From NCBI GenBank assembly GCA_020848835.1, contig JADLHJ010000048.1, positions 1 through 64,000 of the forward strand: DNA of 64,000 nt, given 5' to 3'. The stretch comes from Candidatus Hydrogenedentota bacterium (GTDB lineage Bacteria; Hydrogenedentota; Hydrogenedentia; Hydrogenedentales; SLHB01). The translations under genes and the position numbers were made by a program. The notes below the pieces were generated by a model. That model saw only the letters and a program-made list of their open reading frames with translations. It was not told where the DNA came from and searched no databases. Shown here piece after piece: positions 32,254-41,447 of the stretch. The first letter of the stretch is position 1, and each line of letters starts with the position of its first letter.

Positions 32254-33336
32254 TCATTTACCCGCGGAACTTGGCGGTGCATCAGTATTGCTTATGAATT
32301 CGCCTATCGGCATCCCGTCTTCGCCGTAGGAAATCGTGTAGAGGCCGTTTCGCGTAGGATACTTTACAGATGGCCACCCGGGTAGTTCGTAATTTTCGAA
32401 TAGGGTTTCGCCTTCGCGCACACGCATCCACTTTGAGCCGGGCTGCATGTAGCGATCGCCGAATTTGAAAAGAATCTTTGTGCGGTCGCCCAACGAATGT
32501 TTCGTATCTTTGAAAATATCGCTTTCGATGTCCTGTTTTGAGATCAGGTGCAGATCGAAATCCAAATCGGTTTGCTCAAAATTTCTCGCCATCCACACCA
32601 CATCTTCCGACGGGCACACGGTATCGTTCACGCCATGAATGGCAATAATTTTTGCGCGATTACCAAGCACGCGCATTTCGAGCAAATGGTCCTCGTTGCC
32701 AATATCGCGAAGTTCCTGTGCATCGAGCGCCAAGTAGGCCTTCGAGCTTTTGTCCTGCGAATATCCCGCATTTAATTCGCTGCCGCCGGGCAGGCCGTAC
32801 GCAATGTCATCGGTTAATTTCGCCATTCCGCTGATGGCAACAACGCAGGCGAAGGTTTTTGGTGCGAGCTTGTTGGCCATTAGCGCGACGTTGCCACCAC
32901 CGGAGCCGCCGGTCGCGTAGATGCGTCCGCGCGCGAAGGGAGTCTTCGCTAGCTCTAACGATTGAAATACGTAATTGAGCGCGCGCAACGCATCGAGGGC
33001 CTGCAAGTAACCGAAGTCGTAGGGAATCCCTTTGCTCGCGTCCCACTTGCCACTCTGCAAGTAGTCCACGCAGATCGCGACTACATCGTAACGATCCGCA
33101 ACCTGCACGGGGTCCGGCGCGCCTATTGCGCCTGTGCCGCCCCAGTTGTGCAGGCACAGCATCAGGCCGGTTTGCGAGCCAACGCTTTTGATATCGCCTT
33201 GCGGATAGTAGACGTAAACTTTTACATCGCGAGGGCCCGGCGCGAACTCCCATTCCTGCGCCGGAATCATGACCGTTTCGCCATGCGCAGGCAGCGGCGG
33301 CAATGCGCACAGCGCGACTGCAATTAACGACAACAT
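32254..33336 (-). CDS. Secreted alpha/beta hydrolase, esterase or PHB-depolymerase-like
   Basis: A 360-residue exported serine hydrolase (signal to about PAHGE). The nucleophile elbow is GGSGGG with Ser145, the oxyanion region CLHNWGGTG lies near residue 61, the acid is probably Asp238 in IHGVNDTV, and the His is probably His280 in DTKHSLGD. The layout resembles LpqC/feruloyl-esterase/PHB-depolymerase-type enzymes. It lies upstream of the lipoprotein gene on the same strand with a gap of about 45 bp. Substrate unknown. Confidence 0.87.
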   Translation of the reverse strand: MLSLIAVALCALPPLPAHGETVMIPAQEWEFAPGPRDVKVYVYYPQGDIKSVGSQTGLMLCLHNWGGTGAIGAPDPVQVADRYDVVAICVDYLQSGKWDASKGIPYDFGYLQALDALRALNYVFQSLELAKTPFARGRIYATGGSGGGNVALMANKLAPKTFACVVAISGMAKLTDDIAYGLPGGSELNAGYSQDKSSKAYLALDAQELRDIGNEDHLLEMRVLGNRAKIIAIHGVNDTVCPSEDVVWMARNFEQTDLDFDLHLISKQDIESDIFKDTKHSLGDRTKILFKFGDRYMQPGSKWMRVREGETLFENYELPGWPSVKYPTRNGLYTISYGEDGMPIGEFISNTDAPPSSAGK

Positions 33337-33373
33337 TCAATCCACCTCGCGTCCATATGCTACGCTCTGTCTC

Positions 33374-33715
33374 ATGAAACTCAGCGAAATCGCGCGCTTC
33401 ACCAACGACGTCCCTGCCATGACGGATTTTTACCGCAATCTTCTCGGCAGCGAACCTGTATTTTCGAACAATTCGATCGCCAGTTTCCGCTGCGACGATG
33501 TGACGGTGCTCATTCACGAAAACTACACGCCCGGCCCGAACGACCTTCCCAGCGAGAACCACATCGCTTTCGCGGTCAACGATCTCGATTCAGCCTTTGC
33601 GCAACTGCAGGCACAAGGCGTCACGATCGTTGCGCCGCCGACCGAATATCCCTGGGGTCGCTCTGCCTACATTCGCGACAGTGACGGCAACCTCATCGAA
33701 CTCGCGGAAAGTTGA
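33374..33715 (+). CDS. VOC (glyoxalase/bleomycin-resistance) family protein
   Basis: A 113-residue single-domain vicinal-oxygen-chelate protein. It has paired beta-alpha-beta modules with AMTDFYRNLLG in the first half and IAFAVNDLDSAFAQLQ, then the closing YIRDSDGNLIELAES, in the second, as usual. Metal-binding candidates are His in ENHIAFAV and the C-terminal Glu. Members act as lyases, dioxygenases or resistance proteins; nothing here tells which. The ATG at 33374 is used because the longer frame overlaps the divergent hydrolase gene. Confidence 0.9.
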   Translation: MKLSEIARFTNDVPAMTDFYRNLLGSEPVFSNNSIASFRCDDVTVLIHENYTPGPNDLPSENHIAFAVNDLDSAFAQLQAQGVTIVAPPTEYPWGRSAYIRDSDGNLIELAES

Positions 33716-33751
33716 ACCATTGGTGGCTGAATCCTACCCGATGGCCGTATG

Positions 33752-33853
33752 CAATTCAGCGCCAACGGCGCGCCACGACTCATAGCCTGGGGTGTCAACC
33801 CCAGGGACACGCAGACACCCTCAACGGTTCGAGGCCTGAAAGGCCGGCACAAT
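33752..33853 (+). repeat. Three-hairpin interspersed repeat, family B copy 1
   Basis: Palindromes GCGCC-AAC-GGCGC, CCTGGGG-TGTCAA-CCCCAGG and GGCCT-GA-AGGCC in series over about 100 bp. A second copy lies at 42419-42515, where the middle stem reads CCTGGGC/GCCCAGG, a paired change. It abuts the stop codon of the ceramidase-like gene. Layout parallels family A, but the sequences differ. Confidence 0.75.
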
Positions 33854-35218
33854 TCAGTTTTCCGCGACGCCCAATGCTTCCGCCATAGCGTTGCGCATCG
33901 GCGCTTCGGAATTCGGCGCGACCCAACACCAATCCTGCGCTTCATTGAATCCTTCGCTGGATGCGAACGCCGTTGGGATGTATCCCGGCGCGGACTCGCC
34001 GTAGCCCGCGGTAAACACAAAGTGGTTGGCATCCAGTTTTTGCGCCATCAGCTGATACCCGACAAACGATTCGGCAGGCATTAACAGAAACTTTGCTTTG
34101 CCGAAATCAACGCAGGGAACTTCGATGGGTTGGCCTTTTGCCCAGCGCATGCGCCAGCTTAAACCCATTGCCGCGAGGTTACGAAGAAACTGCTTGAGAT
34201 CCTTGTCGGCAATCTGCGCTTTCAATTCCTCTTCCGAATACCCTGTGGACGATTTTGGTTCGAGCGTCATTTGCGCGACACGAAACGCGATCGACTCGAT
34301 TGGATGCCGCTCGGTCTTTTCCCACGCCGCAGTCATCCCCGCGCGAATTTTCTCGGCGAGCACCTGGCGATTGGTGGGATTGCCGTCGTTCCATTTACCG
34401 GCCACCACATCGCCGCTGCATCCCGAAAAGTAAATCTGAAATACGCCGGGCATGTCCGCGTTGCGCGCGCGCCGCGCGATGCCGGGGAAATCGGCGGAGA
34501 CGCCGCCCTTACCGTAGTAACTCATCGGATGAATCGCGAAGGCATGCAACGCGACGACGGGTGTGTCGCCGTCCCAGAAACTCAATGTGCGCAATACGGG
34601 ATCCACTTCGCCGGCGTCAGTGGCGCGCAACCCGGCATCCGCGGTGGAACTCGTGCGGTTGTAGTTGATGGAACCGTCGGGCATCACGCAGCGGCGGTTG
34701 GATGCGAGCTCTTTGATCTCCGCCATGCCGGCACCGTAGTGGGTGATCGCATGTTTGAATTGCAGACTGTCGCGCAATGCCGCGGCGGTGCGTTGAAAAC
34801 AGTCTTCCGCAAACTTCGCGTCGCAGAGCGACCGATGTAGCCCAACCTCGTCCAAAAGTTTTTGTGCGGTGAAATCCACCACAGGCGCATCGTGTACGTG
34901 CGTGCACGAGATCAGCACCCGATCGCGCGTGGTCGATGCAGCCTCCGCGATCACCTCGCGGAATCGATCGTAGGCGTCATTACGCACTTCGCACCAATCC
35001 ACGGACAACAGAACAAACGGTTTCTCCGCGCCGAGGATAACTACGCCGCGCGCTTCGAGCGGATCGACAATCTGCTGCGCAGGCAAGATTCCGCCGCCCA
35101 TGCAGGCGTGGCCGAGTGGAATGGTGACATCCGCGGAGAACGCCGCGATCTCGTAGGCTGCCCATGCGGGCAAGTGCGCGAACAGGATGCAGACAACTGC
35201 GATCGCTCTTATTCGCAT
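33854..35218 (-). CDS. Secreted neutral/alkaline ceramidase-like protein
   Basis: A 454-residue exported protein (signal to about PAWAA) resembling the N-terminal domain of neutral/alkaline non-lysosomal ceramidases. Seen are FSADVTIPLG, VDPLEARGVV, the metal-binding ISCTHVHDAP (His107, His109) and later FAIHPMSYYGKGGVSADFPG, the expected second His motif. The full-length ceramidase has a further C-terminal domain that is missing here, as in many planctomycete-like homologues of unknown substrate. It starts 2 nt after the TMEM220-like stop. Confidence 0.87.
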   Translation of the reverse strand: MRIRAIAVVCILFAHLPAWAAYEIAAFSADVTIPLGHACMGGGILPAQQIVDPLEARGVVILGAEKPFVLLSVDWCEVRNDAYDRFREVIAEAASTTRDRVLISCTHVHDAPVVDFTAQKLLDEVGLHRSLCDAKFAEDCFQRTAAALRDSLQFKHAITHYGAGMAEIKELASNRRCVMPDGSINYNRTSSTADAGLRATDAGEVDPVLRTLSFWDGDTPVVALHAFAIHPMSYYGKGGVSADFPGIARRARNADMPGVFQIYFSGCSGDVVAGKWNDGNPTNRQVLAEKIRAGMTAAWEKTERHPIESIAFRVAQMTLEPKSSTGYSEEELKAQIADKDLKQFLRNLAAMGLSWRMRWAKGQPIEVPCVDFGKAKFLLMPAESFVGYQLMAQKLDANHFVFTAGYGESAPGYIPTAFASSEGFNEAQDWCWVAPNSEAPMRNAMAEALGVAEN

Positions 35219-35220
35219 GC

Positions 35221-35625
35221 TTATTCTGCCTTTCCCGTGATCTGATCCATTTGCGGCACAGGCTCTGTCGCGATCTTGTTTCTCGTGCGCCACCACATCA
35301 CGGTCAGCACCAGCATCCAGACGGCGCAGATTAACAACCCGATATCTTCGCGGACTTCTTCCACGCCTTTTTCATGCATTCGCAGATCGAGAAACAGGTT
35401 CGACGGGTGCTCCACCATTTCGTTGGGCATCCAATAAAAGAAGCCGAATGTGTAGGCGATGAGACCGGCCAATGCCCACACGGTGTAGCGTCCTCGGATC
35501 GCGGGCCAGGTTATTGCGGCGCCGAAGGCATAGATTATGGCCCAGGTAAAAGGATCGGGGTCGTTGTACTGCACCGCCACGCTCAGCAGTAACAGAAGGA
35601 ACATGATGATGGAAACGATGCGCAT
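35221..35625 (-). CDS. TMEM220-family membrane protein
   Basis: A 134-residue membrane protein with four hydrophobic segments and the family hallmark QYNDPDPFTW near residue 20. Function of the family is unknown. The ATG at 35625 is chosen; another ATG five codons upstream is possible. It stands between the NUDIX and ceramidase-like genes on one strand. Confidence 0.85.
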   Translation of the reverse strand: MRIVSIIMFLLLLLSVAVQYNDPDPFTWAIIYAFGAAITWPAIRGRYTVWALAGLIAYTFGFFYWMPNEMVEHPSNLFLDLRMHEKGVEEVREDIGLLICAVWMLVLTVMWWRTRNKIATEPVPQMDQITGKAE

Positions 35626-35646
35626 GGTTCTGGTCCTCAATTAAAT

Positions 35647-35663
35647 GCGGGCGGGACGCCCGC
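35647..35663. repeat. Short GCGGGCG/CGCCCGC hairpin
   Basis: Perfect 7-bp arms with a GGA loop between the NUDIX and TMEM220-like genes. It may be a small REP-type element or an mRNA hairpin. Confidence 0.45.
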
Positions 35664-35669
35664 GCTCCT

Positions 35670-36203
35670 TTATAACGGCAGCAACGGATGCCCGGCGTCG
35701 CCGAGTGCGTCGAAGCGCGCGAGTAAATCACGGTGCGCCTGGAACGCCAGTTCGGGCCGGTTTGTTTTCGTGAAGAAGCCGGCGTCCATCGCGTCGGTCG
35801 CGGCGGTGACTTCGCCTTCCCACGAGTCTACTGCATAGGCAATCACAAGCACCGCGCCGAAGCGGCTCTTTTGCGCGTTGGTGCCGAGTAGTCGCAGGTC
35901 CAGCGCGCGAATGCCTGTCTCTTCTTCCAGTTCGCGGCGCGCGGCATCCTCGGGAGATTCATCCAATTCGACGAAGCCGCCGGGCAAACACCAAAGCCCT
36001 TTGCAGGGTTCAACCGATCGCTGTACAAACAGGATTTCGTCGCCTTGCGTGACGATGCAGCACGCCGCAGGCGTCGGGTTCGAGTAATAGAAGCGGTTGC
36101 ACGCCGTGCAGTGCGGCCGATCGCTCTGTCCGTCATGCGCCGGATCCAGCTTTGACCCGCAGATGGGGCAATGGTTCCAGGCGAAAGGCGTAAAGGTGCT
36201 CAT
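35670..36203 (-). CDS. NUDIX hydrolase with N-terminal zinc ribbon
   Basis: A 177-residue NudC-like NUDIX protein. A four-Cys zinc ribbon (CPIC ... CTAC) occupies residues 12-35, followed by FYYSNPTPAACCIV. The NUDIX box reads G-FVELD-E-SPEDAAR-RELEEETG, intact with all catalytic glutamates. Substrates are nucleoside diphosphate derivatives, possibly NAD(H), but that is not certain. The ATG at 36203 is chosen because the ribbon begins 11 residues later; a longer frame adds an unrelated segment. Confidence 0.92.
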   Translation of the reverse strand: MSTFTPFAWNHCPICGSKLDPAHDGQSDRPHCTACNRFYYSNPTPAACCIVTQGDEILFVQRSVEPCKGLWCLPGGFVELDESPEDAARRELEEETGIRALDLRLLGTNAQKSRFGAVLVIAYAVDSWEGEVTAATDAMDAGFFTKTNRPELAFQAHRDLLARFDALGDAGHPLLPL

Positions 36204-36334
36204 TTGCGTCCATGCTAACAACCGATCGCGTGGAACACAATGCGCTACGGTCTTGCGTGCATGGAGTAGCATGTGCCAGACTTTACACTTGTCACAGGCG
36301 CGGTCCCGGGTTGTACTATTCCGAGGTGTTTTTC

Positions 36335-37843
36335 ATGAAGATCAATCGCCGTCAGTTTATTAAGCGTGGGGCAGGGGCTGCCGCTTTTGGCGCCGGCGCC
36401 GCTTTCATACAGGGTTGTCCGAAGAATAATTTCATACGAAAGATTGAGACGCGCAGTTCGGTTAACGGGCTGCTGGACACCGATTTAACCGTGCGGCTTG
36501 CGCAGAATCGGATCGGCACCGATACGCTCTTCTCGCGCACCTACGAGGGGTCTATCCCGGGACCCACGCTCGAAGTGCAGCCTGGTGACACCCTGCGGCT
36601 GCGAATCACGAATGAACTCCCTGATGATCACGGCAAATCGGCAATGTCGCTGCTCGAATCCGGAAAGGGTATGGATCACGGCGGGTTCAACACCACCAAC
36701 TTCCACACGCATGGACTGCACGTTTCGCCGAAAGGCATCGCGGACAATCCCTACCGGATGTTCGCGCCCGGTACGACCCATGATGTGGAGATCGATATTC
36801 CCGCGGACCATCCTGCCGGGACGTTTTGGTATCACCCGCACCATCACGGTACGGTCGCAGTGCAGGTGATGGGCGGTATGGCGGGCGCGCTGATCGTGCG
36901 CGGCGATATCGATGAAGTGCCCGAAATCGCCGACGCGACGGAGCATATCCTGATCCTTCAGGAACTCCGCATCGACACCAACGACGAGACCCCCCTACTG
37001 GACGAGCACGCGTTTCACGAAGGCCAAACGCATGCGATGTTCCCGGGTTCCGTGCTGCACCGCACGGTGAACGGCCAGGTCAACCCAACGATTAGCATGC
37101 GCCCGGGCGAAGTGCAGCGCTGGCGCTTTATCCAGGCAGGCGTGGATCAAATCACGCCGCTTGCGCTTGACGATCATAACTTCCACCACATCGCGATGGA
37201 CGGGATTACTTTCAAGAAGCCCGATGAAGTGGACAGCATTATCATTGCGCCGGGTAATCGCGCGGACGTACTGGTGAAGGCGGGCGCGGCGGGCACGTAC
37301 TACCTTCGCAAGCTGGCCTATGACCAGGGCTTCGGCGAGATTGAGGAAGAAATCATCGCGACGGTGGAGGTCTCGGGCTCGGCGCTGAACATGCCGCTGC
37401 CCAATAACCTTCCTGCACCGTCGTCCCTGGTGTTTATCGAAGACGACGAAGTGGAAACGGTGCGCCAGGTGACATTCAGCGTGGATTCGCCGGGGCCCGG
37501 AGAGATGATTCCAGTATTCGCGATAAACGGTCAGATATTCGATCCCGATCGTATTGACGAGGAAATTCCGCTGGGTGCCGTTGAAGAATGGATTATCACT
37601 AGCGCAACTTCCGACGAGCATCCCTTCCATATCCACGTGAATCCGTTCCAGGTCACGGAAATCAACGGAAATCCTGTGAAGCCCAAGCGCTGGCAGGACA
37701 CCGTGATCGTGCCCGGCTTTGGGATCGTGCGCGTGCGGATGCGCTTCCTCGATTTCGTAGGCAAGTCACTCTTCCACTGCCACATTCTCACGCACGAGGA
37801 CCTCGGCATGATGGCAAACTTCCGCGTCGTGAACGCACCGTAA
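36335..37843 (+). CDS. Tat-exported multicopper oxidase
   Basis: A 502-residue three-domain multicopper oxidase. The Tat signal reads NRRQFIKRG. All four copper-binding motifs are present in order: HTHG (NFHTHGLHV), HPHHHG (FWYHPHHHG), HPFHIH and HCHILTHEDLGMM, giving type 1, 2 and 3 sites with an axial Met. It would oxidise metal ions or phenolic compounds in the periplasm. GAGGTG precedes the ATG at 36335. It stands alone, divergent from the NUDIX gene. Whether it is CueO-like or laccase-like is undecided. Confidence 0.94.
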   Translation: MKINRRQFIKRGAGAAAFGAGAAFIQGCPKNNFIRKIETRSSVNGLLDTDLTVRLAQNRIGTDTLFSRTYEGSIPGPTLEVQPGDTLRLRITNELPDDHGKSAMSLLESGKGMDHGGFNTTNFHTHGLHVSPKGIADNPYRMFAPGTTHDVEIDIPADHPAGTFWYHPHHHGTVAVQVMGGMAGALIVRGDIDEVPEIADATEHILILQELRIDTNDETPLLDEHAFHEGQTHAMFPGSVLHRTVNGQVNPTISMRPGEVQRWRFIQAGVDQITPLALDDHNFHHIAMDGITFKKPDEVDSIIIAPGNRADVLVKAGAAGTYYLRKLAYDQGFGEIEEEIIATVEVSGSALNMPLPNNLPAPSSLVFIEDDEVETVRQVTFSVDSPGPGEMIPVFAINGQIFDPDRIDEEIPLGAVEEWIITSATSDEHPFHIHVNPFQVTEINGNPVKPKRWQDTVIVPGFGIVRVRMRFLDFVGKSLFHCHILTHEDLGMMANFRVVNAP

Positions 37844-38225
37844 TCAGATTTCCTGTTGCAGCGAACTTCCTGCGCGTAACTTTTTCCATACGCGCCTACG
37901 CGATTGTCTGCAATTATTCACGGTTGCGCGATAAAGTATGCATTCCGTGAGTGCTGCGAATCTCTTCAAGGTTGTTCGGTCTCGGCGTAAAGCTTATTCA
38001 TGCCTGACATACAATAATTTAGACTTGCCGGTTTTTATCACTTGGCTTATTGTTAGTCAATTGTACAGTATTTCATAAATCCAGCCGTTTCAAGCCGATC
38101 CACCCTCTCGCCGATCTTGGCAAGGATATTGCTCAGTCTGAGCATGTCCGGGTACACCCGACGAATCAGTGGGGTAAAGGTGCAAGGTCCACTGGACGAT
38201 TGACCAAATGCTGTAAGGAGTAGAA
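37844..38225 (+). other. Intergenic region before the PEP-CTERM gene
   Basis: About 380 bp, AT-richer between 37980 and 38085. It must carry the promoter and leader of the next gene; no convincing promoter pair, ORF or RNA was found. Confidence 0.45.
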
Positions 38226-38669
38226 GTGGAGATGGGTATGTTTTCCGTGCGCAATAAGTTCGGCACGGTGCTGATTTTGGGTTTTGTGAATTTGGCCTTG
38301 GCGGGCGCGTTTGATGCTGCGGCCGACGTAACGACGGAGCAGGTGGCAGGCGAATTGAATACCCCGGTTGGCACGTATGCGCCCGGTGATGGGGCGGCGC
38401 TGCAAGGCGTGCTCGACGCGCCGGCGCGTTCGGATGCTGCGGATTCCAGCTTCGAACTCGCGCCCGAACTGAAAATAAATCCGGCATCCATGCGCAATGT
38501 GCCGGAATCTTCCCCACAGCCGGCGCTTGAACTGGACAGCCGGTTTGAGGCGTGGGACATGAAGAACGGCACGATTGTTCCCGAACCGGCGACGGCACTC
38601 TTGATGGGTGCAGGTCTCGCAGCGCTCGCGGTATACCGCGGGATGCGCGGGAAGGTGATCACAGACTAA
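38226..38669 (+). CDS. PEP-CTERM-anchored secreted protein
   Basis: A 147-residue exported protein: signal peptide (to about GAFDAAAD), an acidic Ala/Pro-rich middle and a C-terminal PEP-CTERM sorting signal (VPEPATALLMGAGLAALAV then YRGMRGK). Such signals are recognised by an exosortase, which is not in this window. AAGGAG lies 5 nt before GTG 38226; ATG 38232 is an alternative start. The middle has no recognisable domain; these short proteins are often exopolysaccharide-associated. Confidence 0.87.
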   Translation: MEMGMFSVRNKFGTVLILGFVNLALAGAFDAAADVTTEQVAGELNTPVGTYAPGDGAALQGVLDAPARSDAADSSFELAPELKINPASMRNVPESSPQPALELDSRFEAWDMKNGTIVPEPATALLMGAGLAALAVYRGMRGKVITD

Positions 38670-38829
38670 CCAACGATACTGGTTTGATCGCGCTGCTACG
38701 CGCGATTCAAATCGGGCTGAAGAAGCGGAGTTTCTAGGCGGCCGCAACAACCCCCGCGAGCGGCTGACGGGAACTCCGCCTCTCATTTTTGAATGGTTGC
38801 CGCGTGACGGGAAAGGCGCGCCGCGAAAC

Positions 38830-38857
38830 TTGAGCATTCGTTTCGCGCGAGTATAAT
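38830..38857 (+). promoter_or_regulatory. Promoter of oppA, near-leaderless
   Basis: -35 TTGAGC (38830-38835), a 16-bp spacer and a perfect -10 TATAAT (38852-38857). A transcript starting about 7 nt later would reach the oppA ATG at 38867 almost at once, leaving no room for a ribosome-binding site. Confidence 0.6.
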
Positions 38858-38866
38858 GAGCGCCTC

Positions 38867-40501
38867 ATGCGGTTCTTACTCGGTCACACATCGCTCTGCA
38901 TCGCTATTGCATTGACGCTATCTGCGTGCAACGGCCAATCCGGTTCGACCTCCAAATCGAAAGCCCCACGCGAAGGCGTACTGCGTGTCGCGGCGGACGC
39001 GGAACCGCAGTCGCTCGATCCGCAACTCACGACAGGACACACCGAGCACCGCATCCTCACCTCGCTCTTCGAAGGGTTAACCACACTGAACCAGAAGACG
39101 CTCGAGGTCGAACCCGGCGTTGCGAAGACCTGGGAAATATCCGAAGACGGAAGAACCTACACCTTTCATTTGAATCCGGACGCGAAATGGTCGGACGGCG
39201 CGCCGATGACCGCGAACGATTTCGTGTACAGCTTCAAGCGGATTCTCTCGCCAAAATTTGCGGCGGAGTATTCGTACATGCCCTGGTGCATTGAGAATGC
39301 CGAAGCATTTAATAAGGGAACGATCGAAGACTTCGCGCAGGTCGGCGTGAAAGCGATCGACAACGCGACACTCGAAGTGAAGCTTGCGTATCCAGCGCCC
39401 TACTTCTTGTCGATGCAGATGCACAACGCGTGGTTTCCCGTGCAGCAAGCGACAATTGAAAAGCATGGGAAAATCGACGACCGGCAGAGCGACTGGATCC
39501 TCGCGGGCAACATGGTCTCGAACGGACCGTTTAAGCTCGCGGAGTGGAAGCCGAACGAACTTATCCGCGTCGTGCGCAACGAGCACTATTGGGACGCGAA
39601 GAACATCAAGCTGAACGAGATCGAGTTCTATCCCGTCAACGGTAACCTGCAAACGGCGGAGCGCATGTTTCGTGCGGGTGAAGTGGACACGATCGAAACG
39701 CTGGTGATCACGAAAGTGCCGGTGTATAAGCGAGATAATCCTTCTGTGCTGAAGCTTGAGCCATTTGCCGGCACGTATTTCTATCGCATGAATGTGACGC
39801 GCCCGCCGCTGGACGATCCGCGCGTGCGGCTCGCGCTGGCGATGTCTGTCGATAAAGAATCGGTTTGTAACGATGTACTCTTCGGCGCGTTTACACCGGC
39901 CAACGCGCTCACACCACCCGGTCTTGGCGGGTACACGGCGGAGGCGGGCATTCCCTACGATCTCGCAAAAGCGAAGGCACTGCTTGCCGAAGCGGGTTAT
40001 CCCGATGGCAAGGGCATGCGCGATATCGAAATTTTGTATAACGAAAGCGAAGACCATCAGCTTGTTGCCGAAGCGGTGCAGGACATGTGGAAGAAGGGCC
40101 TCGGCATTAATGTCGTGACCAACAAGCAGGAGTGGAAGGTCTATCTTAGTTCGATGACGACGCTGAATTACGACGTCGTGCGCGCGGGGTGGATCGCGGA
40201 CTTTCTCGATCCAATGAACTACTGCGAATGTTTTACGACCGATAACGGCAACAACCGCACGGGTTGGTCCAACCCGCAGTACGACGAGCTGGAAAAGAAG
40301 GCGCGCCACGAGCTCGATCCAAAGCAGCGCTTCGCGTATATGCAGGAAGCGGAGAAACTGCTGCTCAGCCAGACGCCGATTATTCCGATCTACACCTACC
40401 GCCAACGCTATCTGATAAATTCAGATTTGCAGGGATGCGACGGCAACATTCTCAATTACATGAACTACAAGTACATGTCCGTCACGCGGAACAAGTCGTA
40501 G
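38867..40501 (+). CDS. oppA: Oligopeptide ABC transporter substrate-binding lipoprotein
   Basis: A 544-residue SBP_bac_5-family binding protein. The lipobox LSAC (Cys21) predicts lipid anchoring. Family features are RVAADAEPQSLDPQL, the SLFEGLTTLN segment, FHLNPDAKWSDGAPMTANDFVYSFKR and the C-terminal EKLLLSQTPIIPIYTYRQ. It captures oligopeptides for uptake through OppBCDF, all encoded just downstream, so this is a complete importer. Confidence 0.95.
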   Translation: MRFLLGHTSLCIAIALTLSACNGQSGSTSKSKAPREGVLRVAADAEPQSLDPQLTTGHTEHRILTSLFEGLTTLNQKTLEVEPGVAKTWEISEDGRTYTFHLNPDAKWSDGAPMTANDFVYSFKRILSPKFAAEYSYMPWCIENAEAFNKGTIEDFAQVGVKAIDNATLEVKLAYPAPYFLSMQMHNAWFPVQQATIEKHGKIDDRQSDWILAGNMVSNGPFKLAEWKPNELIRVVRNEHYWDAKNIKLNEIEFYPVNGNLQTAERMFRAGEVDTIETLVITKVPVYKRDNPSVLKLEPFAGTYFYRMNVTRPPLDDPRVRLALAMSVDKESVCNDVLFGAFTPANALTPPGLGGYTAEAGIPYDLAKAKALLAEAGYPDGKGMRDIEILYNESEDHQLVAEAVQDMWKKGLGINVVTNKQEWKVYLSSMTTLNYDVVRAGWIADFLDPMNYCECFTTDNGNNRTGWSNPQYDELEKKARHELDPKQRFAYMQEAEKLLLSQTPIIPIYTYRQRYLINSDLQGCDGNILNYMNYKYMSVTRNKS

Positions 40502-40526
40502 CCCGGAGCGGCGGGGACGCGCAAGC

Positions 40527-41447
40527 ATGATACGATTTATTCTGCGGCGCGTACTGGGGTTCATACCGGTTTTCCTCATCATCGCGACGCTTGTCTTTTT
40601 CCTCATTCGTCTTGCGCCGGGTGGTCCCTTCATGGAAGGCGAGCGCCACGTGCCGCCGGAAGTGCTCGAACAAATTCGCGAATCCTACAACCTCAACGCG
40701 CCGTTGCCACAGCAGTACGCAATGTACATGTGGGACCTCGTGCGCGGCGATCTCGGGCCGTCAATGCAACAGCCAAGCCGCACCGTCAGCCAGTGGATAG
40801 TGCTGCGCGCGCCTGTGTCTGTCGAGCTTGGTTTCTACTCGCTCATCGTCGCGCTGATTATCGGTCTTAGCGCAGGCATCATTGCATCGCTGCGACCGAA
40901 TACGCTCACCGATTACATTCCGATGTCGATCGCGATGGCGGGCATCTGCATGCCGACTTTCGTCATGGGGCCGCTGCTCGTGTTGATATTCGCGTTGAAG
41001 TTTCAGTGGCTGCCGGTATCGGGGTGGGACGCGCCCGCGGAAAAAATATTGCCATCGATCACGCTGGGGACTGTGTACGCCGCATACATTGCGCGGCTTG
41101 CGCGCGGCGGCATGTTCGAAGTGCTCGCACAGGATTTTATCCGCACGGCGCGCGCGAAAGGGCTCAGCGAAACGCGCGTAGTCTTGCGTCACGCACTGCG
41201 CGGTGGATTGCAACCGGTCATTTCATTTCTCGGCCCAGCCGCGGCGGGCTTGCTCACCGGTTCGTTTGTTGTCGAAAAGATTTTCATCATTCCCGGTTTG
41301 GGGAAACAGTTCGTGGATGCCGCGTTTAACCGCGATTACACGATGCTAATGGGCGCGGTGCTGTTCTATGCCGTGCTGATTTTGATCTTCAATCTCATCG
41401 TCGATGTCGCGCAGGCGTGGCTCGATCCACGGGTGCGCTATGACTGA
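40527..41447 (+). CDS. oppB: Oligopeptide ABC transporter permease
   Basis: A 306-residue permease with six membrane segments. The N-terminus MIRFILRRVLGFIPVFLI and the LRLAPGGPF-like LIRLAPGGPF motif are typical of OppB/DppB, and the EAA-loop region RTARAKGLSETRVVLRHALR is intact. It lies 25 nt after oppA and overlaps oppC by 8 nt. It pairs with OppC to form the pore. Confidence 0.97.
   Translation: MIRFILRRVLGFIPVFLIIATLVFFLIRLAPGGPFMEGERHVPPEVLEQIRESYNLNAPLPQQYAMYMWDLVRGDLGPSMQQPSRTVSQWIVLRAPVSVELGFYSLIVALIIGLSAGIIASLRPNTLTDYIPMSIAMAGICMPTFVMGPLLVLIFALKFQWLPVSGWDAPAEKILPSITLGTVYAAYIARLARGGMFEVLAQDFIRTARAKGLSETRVVLRHALRGGLQPVISFLGPAAAGLLTGSFVVEKIFIIPGLGKQFVDAAFNRDYTMLMGAVLFYAVLILIFNLIVDVAQAWLDPRVRYD

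Noticed and set aside
33752..33857. Possible 8-bp target-site duplication (CAATTCAG) flanking family B copy 1
   Set aside because: The same AATTCAG is present at the left end of copy 2 (42419 region), so it is part of the element, and the right ends differ.
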